64,000 bases of DNA from Mycolicibacter acidiphilus (GTDB lineage: Bacteria; Actinomycetota; Actinomycetes; Mycobacteriales; Mycobacteriaceae), in contig NZ_JAHCLR010000022.1 in assembly GCF_018455725.1 (NCBI RefSeq), positions 26,774-90,773 on the forward strand, read 5' to 3'. The notes under the pieces were generated by a model. It was not told the DNA's origin. It saw nothing but the letters and a program-made list of their open reading frames with translations, and made no database searches. This document shows, piece after piece, positions 33,642-43,035 of this stretch. Position 1 is the first letter of the stretch. Every line of letters starts with the position of its first letter. The position numbers and the translations under genes are program-made.

Positions 33642-35299
33642 AGGGCCGCCTTGATCGCCGCATGCAGCGCGCGCAGTGAGGACCGGTCCGCCTTGACCTC
33701 GATCACCCGCATGCCGTCGGCGGGTTCGGCCAGCGCGGCCGGCAGCGCGTCGCAGTCGACCTGCTGGAAGTCCACCCGGTGGGCACCGCACAGCGCGGCG
33801 ATGTCGACGTCGTGCGGGGTGCCGAAGATCCGCGACGACACGTCCGAGAATCGCGGGTCGCCCTGCTCCAGCAGTTCGAAGATGCCGCCGCCGTTGTCGT
33901 TGGAGACCACGATCGTCAGGTTGCGCGGCCTCGGTTCGGTGGGCCCGATCAGCAGCCCGGAGCTGTCGTGGACGAACGTCAGGTCGCCGATCAGCGCGAC
34001 GGTGCGGGCGGAATCGGACCCGCGCTGCGCCCTTTCAAAAGCCAGCGCCGCACCGATCGCGGTGGACACCGTGCCGTCGATGCCGGAGACCCCGCGGTTG
34101 GACCGCACCACGACGTTATCGGCCCCGCGCGCGCCGCCGAGGCCCGCCAGCGCGACGTCGCGCACCGGGTTGGAGGCGCCCAGCACCAGTTGGTCGCCGG
34201 GGCGCAGCGCCGCGGACACCGCGGCGGCGACGTGCAGCCCGGTGGTGCTCGGGTGCGCCGCCAGCTGGCCGTGCACCGCGGCCAGCGCCGCGGCGTTGAG
34301 TTCGGCGCAGCGGCGCAGCCACGCCGGGTTCGGCGCACCGGTGGTGATCGCCCGGGTGCCGGTGGCCTCGGAGTTACCCGACACGTCCGGCCAGCGCGGC
34401 CCGGTGGTCAGCGCGTACACCGGCACGCTGCCGTCGGCCAGCAGCGTCGAGACGCTGCGGTGCAGGGTCGGCCGGCCGAGCATCAGCACCTGAGCCGGGC
34501 GCAGCAGCGGCAGCGCCAGCGGGTGCAGCGGCGTGGCCGGCAGTGGTGCGGTCGGCTCGGCGACGGTGGGCAGCGCCGCCAGGTTCGGGTGCACCCCGGC
34601 GCCGTGCCCGGCGATCACCACGGTGTCCGGGGTCAGGTCGACGTCCAGCGGCTGATCGAAGCTGACCGGCGGGGTGTAGGTCCACGGCACCCCGCCGGGC
34701 CGGCCGGGTGGATAGCCGCCGGCGTCGTCCGCCTCGGGCACCAGCGGTTCCCGCAGCGGGATGTCGAACTGCACCGGGCCGGCGTTGGCGGTGCGAGATC
34801 CGGTGGCGGCGGCCAACACTCGACAGACCGCCGAGCGCCAGGTGGCGTTCAGCGCGTCCAACCGGGCCGGGTCGTCCTCCGCCAGCCCCAGGCTGATCGT
34901 GGCCCGCACCTGGGTGCCGAAGTAGCCGAGCTGCTCCATGGTCTGGTTGGCGCCGGTGCCCAGCAGTTCGTAGGGCCGGTTGGCGCTCAGCACGATCAGC
35001 GGCACCCGCGCGTAGTTGGCCTCCACCACCGCCGGGCCCAGGTTGGCCACCGCGGTGCCCGACGTCATCGCGATGCACACCGGGGCGTCGGCCCCGACCG
35101 CCAGTCCGATCGCCAGGTAGCCGGCGGTGCGCTCGTCGATGCGCACATGCAGCCGCAACCGGCCCGTCCTGTCGGCGTCGGCCAGTGCGAACGCCAGCGG
35201 GGCGTTGCGGGAGCCCGGGCACAGCACGACGTCGCGGACGCCGCCGCGGATCAGTTCGTCGACGACGATCCGGGCCTGCGCCGTCGAGGGATTGCTCAC
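33638..35299 (-). CDS. menD: MenD, SEPHCHC synthase
   Basis: 553 aa. A thiamine-diphosphate enzyme that joins isochorismate to the succinic semialdehyde unit derived from 2-oxoglutarate. [19 protein letters not shown] near residue 55 gives the catalytic Glu, and [12 protein letters not shown] is the conserved MenD segment after the ThDP motif [12 protein letters not shown]. The length and domain order are normal. It is preceded 19 bases upstream by the bpoC-like gene and followed by the overlapping DUF3592 gene, forming a three-gene leftward operon. The equivalent is Rv0555. Confidence 0.95.
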   Translation of the reverse strand: MSNPSTAQARIVVDELIRGGVRDVVLCPGSRNAPLAFALADADRTGRLRLHVRIDERTAGYLAIGLAVGADAPVCIAMTSGTAVANLGPAVVEANYARVPLIVLSANRPYELLGTGANQTMEQLGYFGTQVRATISLGLAEDDPARLDALNATWRSAVCRVLAAATGSRTANAGPVQFDIPLREPLVPEADDAGGYPPGRPGGVPWTYTPPVSFDQPLDVDLTPDTVVIAGHGAGVHPNLAALPTVAEPTAPLPATPLHPLALPLLRPAQVLMLGRPTLHRSVSTLLADGSVPVYALTTGPRWPDVSGNSEATGTRAITTGAPNPAWLRRCAELNAAALAAVHGQLAAHPSTTGLHVAAAVSAALRPGDQLVLGASNPVRDVALAGLGGARGADNVVVRSNRGVSGIDGTVSTAIGAALAFERAQRGSDSARTVALIGDLTFVHDSSGLLIGPTEPRPRNLTIVVSNDNGGGIFELLEQGDPRFSDVSSRIFGTPHDVDIAALCGAHRVDFQQVDCDALPAALAEPADGMRVIEVKADRSSLRALHAAIKAAL

Positions 35300-35318
35300 C
35301 GGTACAGGCTAAATGTCA

Positions 35319-36149
35319 TCAGAAGCCGCCGGGTGGCGGCGGTGTCCACCGGTACTTCTTGCCGTCGATCTCGGTCAGGAACTCCAGTGCGGCCTTGTTG
35401 ACGTCGTCGGGTTTCTCGATGAACCCGAGGTGACCGGCGTCGGGGATCTCCAGGTATCGGGCGCCGGGGATCGCGTCGGCGACCTCGCGGCTCAGGTGCG
35501 CCGGGGTGACGACGTCGTCGCCGAACCCGATCACCAGCACCGGTTGGGTGATGTTGGCGTAGGCCGGCAGCCGGTTGGTCAGCGGCGCGGCGTCGAGCTG
35601 GCAGCGCAGGCCCGGGGTGGACTTCACCGGCCACATGGTGAACATCGCGATCCAGTCCTTGATGGCCGCGTCGTCGCTCAGCGTCTTCGGTGAGAAGCTT
35701 TCCAGCAGACGCATTTTCGCCTCGTACTCGACGGGCAGTTCGACGCCGGACTCGGCGAGCTTCACCTCGGCCTGATAGAAGAAGTCGCGGGCCCGGTCGT
35801 GCCGGCCGCGGGTCGCCATCAGCACCGCGGACTTCACCAGCTCCGGGCGGGCCAGCATCAACTCCTGGGCGATGAACGCGCCCATCGACACCGCGACCAG
35901 CCGGACCGGGGCGATGTCGAGGGATTCGATCAGCTGCGCGGTGTCGGCGACCATGGTTTCGGTGGTGAAACCGGTGGCGTTCTCGGTGGCGCCGATGCCG
36001 CGGTTGTCGAAGGTGATCGGGCGGTACCGGGCGATCTGGAAATCACGCACCTGGTGCAGATGCCAGCCGCGACCGGCTCCGCCGCGCCCGGCGATGAACA
36101 GGACCGGCTCGCCGTCGAAATTGCGGTCGTCGTACGCGAGGGTGGTCAC
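35319..36149 (-). CDS. Alpha/beta hydrolase (BpoC-like, candidate MenH)
   Basis: 276 aa from GTG 36149. The nucleophile elbow is VAVSMGAFIAQELM, the probable Asp is in IGFGDDVVTP and the His in DAGHLGFIEKP; the N-terminus LFIAGRGGAGRGWH supplies the oxyanion region. In M. tuberculosis the equivalent, Rv0554 (bpoC), was named a peroxidase, but by operon position it has been proposed to be MenH (SHCHC synthase, which removes pyruvate after MenD). Its location 19 bases upstream of menD here supports that proposal. Activity is not provable from sequence. Confidence 0.87.
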   Translation of the reverse strand: MTTLAYDDRNFDGEPVLFIAGRGGAGRGWHLHQVRDFQIARYRPITFDNRGIGATENATGFTTETMVADTAQLIESLDIAPVRLVAVSMGAFIAQELMLARPELVKSAVLMATRGRHDRARDFFYQAEVKLAESGVELPVEYEAKMRLLESFSPKTLSDDAAIKDWIAMFTMWPVKSTPGLRCQLDAAPLTNRLPAYANITQPVLVIGFGDDVVTPAHLSREVADAIPGARYLEIPDAGHLGFIEKPDDVNKAALEFLTEIDGKKYRWTPPPPGGF

Positions 36150-36264
36150 GTGTTGAGAACCTACGCGAGCGCCGCGCGGAACCGAAGCGGCGGGACGCCC
36201 GGGGGATGTGATCCGCGCGACGGCCCCGTCCTATGGTGTCAGGGTCACGACGCGAGGGACGGTG

Positions 36265-36963
36265 ATGCGACGACGGGCCGCCAGGGTGGGTTCAGCGCTG
36301 CTGCTGGCCTGCGCGGTGGTGAGCGGCTGCTCGGTGCGGATCGCGGGGGTGCCGGTGCCCGCCGACCACGACGGCCCGCGGCCGGTCGCCGCCGCACAAC
36401 TCCCCGACGCGCTGCTGGACAGTTCCACGGTCGCCGACATCATGGGGACCCTCAGCCTGGTGGTCCAGGATTCCCGGTCCCAGATGTTCGACGCCACCAA
36501 ACAGTTCCCGGACCGGGACTGCCTGGTGGCGTGGATGCCGGCCGAGCAGTCGGTGTACGAGCGGTCCGGGTGGACGGCGATGTTCGCCCAGAGCCTGTGG
36601 GAGGCCGACGGGCAACCGGACCACGTGGTGATCCAGGCCGCGGTGGCGTTCGGATCCCGCGACGCGGCGCGCGCGTTCTACGACCAGGCCGCGCAGCTGT
36701 GGAAACCGTGCGGCGGGCGCAGCTTCACCACCACCACCAAGGACGGTGCCAGCGAGACGCCGTGGGCGTTCGACGAGGTCTCCGAGGTCGACACCACGCT
36801 GTGGATGACCCAGCAGCAGGGCGACAGCGACGGGTGGGGGTGCCAGCGGGCGCTGCAGGTCACCAACAACGTGGCGATCGACGTGCTGGCCTGCAAGGTC
36901 GGCGTCGGCGACGAGGCGGTCACGATCGCGAACGGGATCGACGCGCAACTGCCCAGCGTGTGA
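36265..36963 (+). CDS. Lipoprotein with PknH-like extracellular sensor domain
   Basis: 232 aa from ATG 36265. The signal MRRRAARVGSALLLACAVV ends in lipobox VVSGCS. The mature domain has two or more Cys pairs (DRDCLVAW, WKPCGGRS, WGCQRAL, LACKVG) and the SQMFDATKQFPDRDC and HVVIQAAVAFGSRDAARAFYDQ segments typical of the mycobacterial PknH-like sensor domain (also found in standalone lipoproteins). The ligand is unknown. It stands between bpoC (divergent) and menC (convergent, 1 base between the stops). Confidence 0.85.
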   Translation: MRRRAARVGSALLLACAVVSGCSVRIAGVPVPADHDGPRPVAAAQLPDALLDSSTVADIMGTLSLVVQDSRSQMFDATKQFPDRDCLVAWMPAEQSVYERSGWTAMFAQSLWEADGQPDHVVIQAAVAFGSRDAARAFYDQAAQLWKPCGGRSFTTTTKDGASETPWAFDEVSEVDTTLWMTQQQGDSDGWGCQRALQVTNNVAIDVLACKVGVGDEAVTIANGIDAQLPSV

Positions 36964-36964
36964 G

Positions 36965-37924
36965 CTACCGCGGCAGCAGCGGGTAGCAGGCCCGGATCCG
37001 GTCGATCCACCACTGGCGGCGGTGCGGGGCGGCGGCCAGTGTGGCGAGCCGGGCCGGGTCGGGGGTGGCCGGCTGCACCGGCAGGTAGCCGTCCTGCGGC
37101 TGCACAGGTGCGACGACGTCGTCGACGAACAGCGATCCGGTGCCCAGCCCGCAGGCGTGCTCCAGTTGTGGCAGCGCGGCGGCGGCCCGCAGCCCGGCGG
37201 CGATGCCGACCGCGGAGTCGATCGCGCTGGAGACCACCACCGGCATCCCGATCTTTTCGGCGATGGAAAGCAGCGCCGAAATCCCGCCCAGCGGTGCGAC
37301 TTTCAGCACGGCGATGTCGGCGGCGTGCAGGCGGGCGACGGTGAACGGGTCGTCGGCCTTGCGGATGGATTCGTCGGCGGCGATCGGGGTGTCGATGCGC
37401 CGGCGCAGCTCGGCCAGCTCTTCCACGGTCTTGCAGGGCTGCTCCAGGTATTCCAGCTCCCCCAGCGCCTGCGCCGCGTGCACCGCTTCTTCCACCGTCC
37501 AGCCGCCGTTGGCGTCGACACGCACCGTGGGGACGAGGTCACGCACCGCCTCGACCCGGGCGATGTCCTCAGCCAGCGCCTGCCCGGGTTCGGCGACCTT
37601 GACCTTGGCGGTCGTCGCGCCGGGGAACCTCGCCAGCACCTCGGGCACCTGTGCGGCGGCGACGGCCGGCACCGTGGCGTTGATCGCGATGCGGTCCCTG
37701 CTGGTTTCCGGCGGTTCGCGGTAGGCCGACTCCAGCGCCGACGCCAGCCAGTGCGCGGCCTCCGGGGCGCCATATTCACCGAACGCGCCGAACTCGCCCC
37801 AGCCGGCCGGGCCGTCGATCAGCGCCACCTCCCGAACGGTGATGCCACGGAAGCGCACCCGCATCGGCAGCGCCACCACGTGCAGGCGGTCGAGGACGTC
37901 ATCCGGCGGCGGGACGGGCGGCAT
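36965..37924 (-). CDS. menC: o-Succinylbenzoate synthase
   Basis: 319 aa, enolase superfamily. It dehydrates SHCHC to o-succinylbenzoate. Metal and catalytic residues are visible in order: TAKVKVAEP (catalytic Lys), VRVDANGGW (Asp ligand), LEYLEQPC (Glu ligand), IAADESIR (Asp ligand) and LKVAPLGG (second catalytic Lys). ATG 37924 is unambiguous. It lies 48 bases downstream of the 385-aa membrane protein gene on the same strand. The M. tuberculosis equivalent is Rv0553. Confidence 0.94.
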   Translation of the reverse strand: MPPVPPPDDVLDRLHVVALPMRVRFRGITVREVALIDGPAGWGEFGAFGEYGAPEAAHWLASALESAYREPPETSRDRIAINATVPAVAAAQVPEVLARFPGATTAKVKVAEPGQALAEDIARVEAVRDLVPTVRVDANGGWTVEEAVHAAQALGELEYLEQPCKTVEELAELRRRIDTPIAADESIRKADDPFTVARLHAADIAVLKVAPLGGISALLSIAEKIGMPVVVSSAIDSAVGIAAGLRAAAALPQLEHACGLGTGSLFVDDVVAPVQPQDGYLPVQPATPDPARLATLAAAPHRRQWWIDRIRACYPLLPR

Positions 37925-37972
37925 CGGTCCATCGTGCCGGGCCGCGGTGCGGCGCGCCAGGCGGTGGGAGTC

Positions 37973-39130
37973 TCACGGGGCGTGTTCGGAATTCGGCGCC
38001 GGCGTTGCCGCGCGGCCACCGATCAGCCCGTCGTTGTCGACATCTATTCCGAGAGCCTGTTCGACGAATGCAATCGCGTCCTGGATCGGCGACGCCGCCG
38101 GTTCCTCAACGGGCGCCGGCGGCGGAGCGCCGACAGGCGGCGCGTCCGGGACGGGGGCCGACTCGGCAAGCGGCTCCGCCATCGTTTGGAGCCGCACCTC
38201 ACCGGCTTCAGCGACCTGCGGTTCGGCCGGCTCCGGCGCCGACACCGGCGGCCGGACAGTCGAGGCATTCTCCGCTGCCGAAACCGGAGGCGCCACAGCG
38301 GAAGACGGGGATGCGGCCCGGGGAGTCTGCTCGGCCGCATTGTGTGCGGTGCCGGCACGGACCAGTGCGACCGTCACCGCTGCGACCAGCAGCGTCGCGG
38401 CCGCCAAACCGAATAGCAGCGCGTGGGTGCGGTGAAGTCGTTGTTGCACAGGAACAGTCGACTGATCGGCGGCACCGTCGCCGCCGCGGGCCGACTGTCC
38501 CGCCGCGAGCGCCGCCCCGCGGGCCAATCCCAGCTCGGCATCGAGCACCTCCGCCATCCGCGGCGCGAGGGCACGCTCAAGCCGTTCGGCGAAGCCATCG
38601 ACGGCAAGGGCGCGCGGGACCATCACGAACACCGCATCCGCTCGCCGGTCGGCGACGAGTTCGTTCAGCGTTGCCAAGGTCGCGTCGCCGTGGTGGAGGG
38701 TGACGGCGGGCCGATGCACACCGCCTCGGCCATCGGCGAACGCCGCGATGGTCGCATCCCCGGCCAGCAGGCTGACGGTCGCGCACTGAGAGCGTCTGCT
38801 TGCGGCGATCACCTCGGCGAGCGCCGCCGTAGCGTCGACCGGATCGACCAACTCGATCTCTGCGATACCGGAATCGGCCAACCGCGACGCCAGGTCCACC
38901 GCGCACCGTTCGACGTCGACCGTGCAGGTCAGCCCAACCGCCTGCACCGGGTAACCCCGGCTGGCGGCGGTACGCGCGGCCTGTGCCACGGCGGTCGCAA
39001 CAGCATCCATCTCGGACGCGAACACCGCGACCGAGTCGCGGATCACCGTCCGCGCATCGGCCCCGACGCCGTCGAGAACGACCACGCCCCCGTGCCCCGC
39101 CGACAGCGATACCCCCAGTACAGCGCCCAC
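37973..39130 (-). CDS. DUF7159-like protein: N-terminal globular domain, one membrane helix, Pro-rich tail
   Basis: 385 aa. The N-terminal 200 residues (MGAVLGVSLSAGHGGVVVLDG, AVGLTCTVDVERCAVDLASRL) resemble the N-terminus of the Gly/Ser-rich protein at 46366-48678 and may have an actin/sugar-kinase-like fold. One membrane helix (LLFGLAAATLLVAAVTVALV, about residues 240-260) follows, and the C-terminal 120 residues are Pro/Ala/Glu-rich with DVDNDGLIGG near the end. Topology suggests a cytoplasmic N-terminus and exported tail. Function unknown. A long palindrome lies upstream, toward menB. Confidence 0.75.
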   Translation of the reverse strand: MGAVLGVSLSAGHGGVVVLDGVGADARTVIRDSVAVFASEMDAVATAVAQAARTAASRGYPVQAVGLTCTVDVERCAVDLASRLADSGIAEIELVDPVDATAALAEVIAASRRSQCATVSLLAGDATIAAFADGRGGVHRPAVTLHHGDATLATLNELVADRRADAVFVMVPRALAVDGFAERLERALAPRMAEVLDAELGLARGAALAAGQSARGGDGAADQSTVPVQQRLHRTHALLFGLAAATLLVAAVTVALVRAGTAHNAAEQTPRAASPSSAVAPPVSAAENASTVRPPVSAPEPAEPQVAEAGEVRLQTMAEPLAESAPVPDAPPVGAPPPAPVEEPAASPIQDAIAFVEQALGIDVDNDGLIGGRAATPAPNSEHAP

Positions 39131-39255
39131 GACATCCCCCCGGCACTACGACCTAAGCCCCCCCGGATTAGGCCAACCTTGCCTGACTCTAGCGGGAGTC
39201 GCCCTGTCGTGGCGGGCCGTCGGCCGCGATCGTGACCGGGAGCCTCCCGCGTACG

Positions 39256-39316
39256 GTTGACTCTGCGCTGAGGGCGGTGATTCGGCCCAGATCAGCGCCG
39301 TGAGCGCAGAGTCAAC
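39256..39316. repeat. Perfect 14-bp inverted repeat upstream of menB
   Basis: GTTGACTCTGCGCT (39256-39269) and AGCGCAGAGTCAAC (39303-39316) flank 33 bases, and the right arm ends 8 bases before the menB start and abuts its ribosome site. It may act as a regulatory hairpin or be a small palindromic element. Confidence 0.6.
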
Positions 39317-39324
39317 GAGGAGAC

Positions 39325-40227
39325 GTGTTGAGCAATCCCTTCGACCCGAGTATCTGGCGGCCGGTGGACGGCTTCGCCGACCTGACCGACATCACCTACC
39401 ACCGCCACGTCACCGACGCCACGGTGCGGATCGCGTTCAACCGGCCGGAGGTGCGCAACGCGTTCCGCCCGCACACCGTCGATGAGCTCTACCGGGCCCT
39501 CGACCACGCCCGGATGTCCCCCGACGTCGGCGTGGTGCTGCTCACCGGCAACGGACCCGCCCCCAAGGACGGCGGCTGGGCGTTCTGCTCCGGCGGTGAC
39601 CAGCGCATCCGCGGCCGCAGCGGCTACCAGTACGCCAGTGGAGACACCGCGGACACCGTTGATGCGGCGCGCGCCGGGCGGCTGCACATCCTGGAGGTGC
39701 AGCGGCTGATCCGGTTCATGCCGAAGGTGGTCATCTGCCTGGTCAACGGCTGGGCGGCCGGCGGTGGGCACAGCCTGCACGTGGTGTGCGACCTGACGTT
39801 GGCCAGCCGCGAGCACGCCAGGTTCAAGCAGACCGACGCCGACGTCGGCAGCTTCGACGGCGGCTACGGCAGCGCCTACCTGGCGCGGCAGGTCGGCCAG
39901 AAGTTCGCCCGCGAGGTCTTCTTCCTGGGCCGGCCCTACACCGCCGAGCAGATGCACCACATGGGTGCGGTCAACGAGGTCGTCGACCACGCCGAGCTGG
40001 AGACCGTCGGCGTGCAGTGGGCGAAAGAGATCAACGGCAAATCCCCTCAGGCGCAACGGATGTTGAAGTTCGCATTCAACCTGCTCGACGACGGCCTGGT
40101 GGGCCAGCAGCTGTTCGCCGGCGAGGCCACCCGACTGGCGTACATGACCGACGAGGCGGTCGAGGGCCGGGATGCGTTCCTGGAGAAGCGCGACCCGGAC
40201 TGGACGCCGTTCCCGCGCTACTTCTAA
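39325..40227 (+). CDS. menB: 1,4-Dihydroxy-2-naphthoyl-CoA synthase
   Basis: 300 aa. A crotonase-fold enzyme that closes the naphthoquinone ring from o-succinylbenzoyl-CoA. FNRPEVRNAFRPHTVDEL, the oxyanion-hole segments CSGGDQRIRG and VNGWAAGGGHSLHVVCDL, and the catalytic Asp region FKQTDADVGSFDGGYGS are intact; the C-terminus DPDWTPFPRYF is the MenB-specific end. GTG 39325 follows GAGGAG by 3-4 bases; TTG 39328 has better spacing and is also possible. The right arm of the 61-bp palindrome abuts this ribosome site, which may affect translation. Confidence 0.95.
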   Translation: MLSNPFDPSIWRPVDGFADLTDITYHRHVTDATVRIAFNRPEVRNAFRPHTVDELYRALDHARMSPDVGVVLLTGNGPAPKDGGWAFCSGGDQRIRGRSGYQYASGDTADTVDAARAGRLHILEVQRLIRFMPKVVICLVNGWAAGGGHSLHVVCDLTLASREHARFKQTDADVGSFDGGYGSAYLARQVGQKFAREVFFLGRPYTAEQMHHMGAVNEVVDHAELETVGVQWAKEINGKSPQAQRMLKFAFNLLDDGLVGQQLFAGEATRLAYMTDEAVEGRDAFLEKRDPDWTPFPRYF

Positions 40228-40232
40228 AGCGC

Positions 40233-40290
40233 CGAGATCGACGGCAGCGTGGGAAAGTGCGAAGAACCCCGCGCGCCAGCGTCGATCTCG
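40233..40290. repeat. 11-bp perfect inverted repeat after menB
   Basis: CGAGATCGACG (40233-40243) and CGTCGATCTCG (40280-40290) enclose 36 bases between menB and the following SDR. It could be a menB terminator or a palindromic element. Confidence 0.55.
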
Positions 40291-40321
40291 ACCAACGGGC
40301 CCCCGCATAGACTGGCTAACC

Positions 40322-41206
40322 ATGAGTAAGAACCCGCTGCGCCGCCTGTCCGACCAGTTCACGCTCGCGACCATGCGTCCCCCGGTCGCCGCGCAGCTGA
40401 TGCACCGGCCCGGCGCCAAGCCGATCGACCTGACCGGCAAGCGGGTGCTGGTGACCGGGGCGTCGTCGGGCATCGGGGAGGCCGGCGCCGAACGGTTCGG
40501 CAAGGCCGGCGCCACCGTGATCGCGGTGGCCCGCCGCCAGGAGAAGCTGGACGCGCTGGTCGAGCGGATCACCACCGCCGGCGGCACCGCGCACGCCATC
40601 GCCTGCGACCTGTCGGACCTGGACGCCATCGACGCCCTGGTCAAGGACGTCGACGAGCGGTTCGGCGGGGTGGACATCCTGGTCAACAACGCCGGCCGCT
40701 CCATCCGCCGGCCGCTGGCCGAATCCCTGGACCGCTGGCACGACGTGGAGCGGACCATGCAGCTCAACTACTACTCGCCGCTGCGGCTGATCCGCGGGTT
40801 CGCCCCGGCGATGCTCAAGCGCGGCGACGGCCACATCATCAACGTCGCCACCTGGGGCGTCTTCACCGACTCCTCCCCGCTGTTCGGCGTGTACAACGCC
40901 TCCAAATCCGCACTGAGCGCGGTGAGCCGGGTCATCGACAGCGAGTGGGCCCGCGACGGCGTACAGTCCACCACGCTGTACTACCCGCTGGTGGCCACCC
41001 CGATGATCGCGCCGACCGAGGCGTTCCAGGGCAAGCCGGCGCTCACCCCCGCCGAGGCCGGTGAGTGGATGATCGAGGCGGCCCGCTACCGCCCGATCCG
41101 CATCGCGCCGCGGCTGGCGCTGGCGTTCCGCGCCCTGGACAACCTCAACGCGGGCTGGGCCACCGCGCTGGTGAAGCGGAACCGGATCGAGCCCGTCGAG
41201 GATTGA
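40322..41206 (+). CDS. Short-chain dehydrogenase (Rv0547c-like)
   Basis: 294 aa. RVLVTGASSGIGEAGAERF binds the cofactor; VDILVNNAGRSIRRPL, the Ser in NVATWGVFTDSSPLF and catalytic YNASKSAL follow. The N-terminal 35 residues contain a basic, hydrophobic stretch (RLSDQFTLATMRPPVAAQLM) and may help membrane association. The substrate is unknown. It stands between menB and a glyoxalase-type gene, the same order as Rv0548c-Rv0547c-Rv0546c. ATG 40322 is the only start that keeps the conserved length. Confidence 0.9.
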   Translation: MSKNPLRRLSDQFTLATMRPPVAAQLMHRPGAKPIDLTGKRVLVTGASSGIGEAGAERFGKAGATVIAVARRQEKLDALVERITTAGGTAHAIACDLSDLDAIDALVKDVDERFGGVDILVNNAGRSIRRPLAESLDRWHDVERTMQLNYYSPLRLIRGFAPAMLKRGDGHIINVATWGVFTDSSPLFGVYNASKSALSAVSRVIDSEWARDGVQSTTLYYPLVATPMIAPTEAFQGKPALTPAEAGEWMIEAARYRPIRIAPRLALAFRALDNLNAGWATALVKRNRIEPVED

Positions 41207-41216
41207 TGGACGCCTG

Positions 41217-41624
41217 ATGGAGATTCTGGCCAGCCGGGTGCTGTTCCGACCCACCGACTACCAGCGGTCGCTGCGGTTCTACCGCGACGAGCTGGGGTTG
41301 GCGATCGCCCGCGACTACGGCGCCGGCACGGTGTTCTACGCCGGCCAATCCCTCATCGAACTGGCGGGTTTCAGCACCGGCGAGCACGGCACCGCGCCCT
41401 TTCCCGGGGCGCTGTGGCTGCAGGTCCGCGACATCGAGGCCACCCAGACCGAATTGCGGGGACGCGGGGTGCCGATCACCCGGGCGGCCCGTCGCGAACC
41501 GTGGGGGCTGATCGAGATGCATGTCACCGACCCCGACGGGGTGACGCTGATCTTCGTGGAGATCCCGCCCGAGCATCCGCTGCGCCGGGACACCCGCCAG
41601 GACAAACCCGGCAAGCAGCCGTGA
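41217..41624 (+). CDS. VOC-superfamily (glyoxalase/bleomycin-resistance fold) protein
   Basis: 135 aa, a single VOC domain pair: SRVLFRPTDYQRSLRFYRDEL opens the first beta-alpha-beta unit and HVTDPDGVTLIFVEIP closes the second with a metal-binding Glu. Family members bind a divalent metal and handle small thiols, catechols or antibiotics. No specific substrate can be read. ATG 41217 starts 10 bases after the SDR stop, so the two are probably co-transcribed. The equivalent is Rv0546c. Confidence 0.9.
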   Translation: MEILASRVLFRPTDYQRSLRFYRDELGLAIARDYGAGTVFYAGQSLIELAGFSTGEHGTAPFPGALWLQVRDIEATQTELRGRGVPITRAARREPWGLIEMHVTDPDGVTLIFVEIPPEHPLRRDTRQDKPGKQP

Positions 41625-41742
41625 GTCGCAAGGTTAACAACAGGCAAACAATCGGCAACGGCTCCAAGTACACCGGCGTTTCCGGTACCCGTTCGTTAGA
41701 CAACCGCATCACCGACCGTCAGAATCAGTGCCGTGATGCTCC

Positions 41743-43035
41743 GTGAGCCTTGATCTGTTCCTACTGATCATCGTGGTGGTCACGGCGCTCGCCTTCGACT
41801 TCACCAACGGCTTCCATGACACCGGCAACGCGATGGCGACCTCGATCGCCAGCGGTGCACTCAAGCCCAAAGCGGCGGTGACACTGTCCGCGTGCCTGAA
41901 CCTGGTCGGCGCGTTCCTGTCCACCGCGGTGGCGGCCACCATCGCCAAGGGTCTGGTCGACGCGCACCTGGTCACCCTGGAGCTGGTCTTCGCCGGCCTG
42001 GTCGGCGGCATCGTCTGGAACCTGCTCACCTGGCTGCTCGGCATCCCGTCCAGCTCGTCGCACGCCCTGATCGGCGGCATCGTCGGCGCGATGATCGCCG
42101 CGGTCGGCGGGCACGGGGTGAACTGGAGCGGCGTGGTCTCCAAGGTGCTGGTGCCCGCCGTGGTCGCCACCGTCATCGCCACCGTCATCGCGTCCGCCGG
42201 AACCTGGCTGGTCTACCGGATCAGCCGCGGCGTCGACGACAAGCACGCCGAGAAGATGTTCCGGCGCGGCCAGATCGGCTCGGCCGCCCTGGTGTCCCTG
42301 GCGCACGGCACCAACGACGCCCAGAAGACGATGGGCGTCATCTTCCTGGCGCTGATGTCCTACGGCACTGTCAGCACGTCGGCCACCCTGCCGCCGCTGT
42401 GGGTGATCGTCTGCTGCGCGCTGGCGATGGCCGCGGGCACCTACACCGGCGGCTGGCGGATCATCCGCACCCTGGGCAAGGGCCTGGTCGAGATCAAGTC
42501 CCCGCAGGGCATGGCCGCCGAATCGGCTGCGGCCGCGGTGATCCTGCTGTCCAGCCACTTCGGCTACTCGCTGTCCACCACCCAGGTCGCCACCGGTTCG
42601 GTGCTGGGCAGCGGGGTCGGCAAGCCCGGCGCCGAGGTGCGCTGGGGTGTGGCCGGCCGGATGGCGACGGCCTGGCTGGTGACGCTGCCGCTGGCCGGCG
42701 GCGTCGGCGCGGCCGCCTACGGGCTGGTGCACGGCATCGGCGGCTACCCCGGCATCGGCGTCGGCGTGACGCTGCTGACCGCTGTGGTGGTGGGCATCTG
42801 GCTGCGCTCGCGCACGGTGCGCATCGACCACAGCAACGTCAACGCCGAATGGGAAGGCAGCCTGACCGGCGGCATCGACAGCCGGGCACTGCCGACCGGT
42901 TCGGTGGCGGCCCCGACCGGCGAGCCGGTGGGCGACCTGGCCCTGAAAGCCGCCCTGGAGGCCGCACCGGAGTTGCCGCCGCTGACCGTCGCCGCGCGGG
43001 ATCTGGTCCCCGCCCGCCACGCCGTTCGGTCATGA
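41743..43035 (+). CDS. pitA: PiT-family inorganic phosphate transporter, copy 1
   Basis: 430 aa with about ten membrane helices. Both PiT signatures are present: LAFDFTNGFHDTGNAMATSIA at the N-terminus and LVSLAHGTNDAQKTMGVIF in the middle. It imports phosphate with a cation. The last 80 residues are a cytoplasmic tail that is longer than in copy 2. GTG 41743 is the start. Its stop overlaps the ATG of a small membrane protein (ATGA), and the same two-gene arrangement is repeated immediately downstream. The equivalent is Rv0545c. Confidence 0.94.
   Translation: MSLDLFLLIIVVVTALAFDFTNGFHDTGNAMATSIASGALKPKAAVTLSACLNLVGAFLSTAVAATIAKGLVDAHLVTLELVFAGLVGGIVWNLLTWLLGIPSSSSHALIGGIVGAMIAAVGGHGVNWSGVVSKVLVPAVVATVIATVIASAGTWLVYRISRGVDDKHAEKMFRRGQIGSAALVSLAHGTNDAQKTMGVIFLALMSYGTVSTSATLPPLWVIVCCALAMAAGTYTGGWRIIRTLGKGLVEIKSPQGMAAESAAAAVILLSSHFGYSLSTTQVATGSVLGSGVGKPGAEVRWGVAGRMATAWLVTLPLAGGVGAAAYGLVHGIGGYPGIGVGVTLLTAVVVGIWLRSRTVRIDHSNVNAEWEGSLTGGIDSRALPTGSVAAPTGEPVGDLALKAALEAAPELPPLTVAARDLVPARHAVRS

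Noticed and set aside
39168-39186. Second possible IdeR box upstream of the gene ending at 37973
   Set aside because: Only about 12 of 19 positions match the consensus, so it is within chance for a GC-rich genome.
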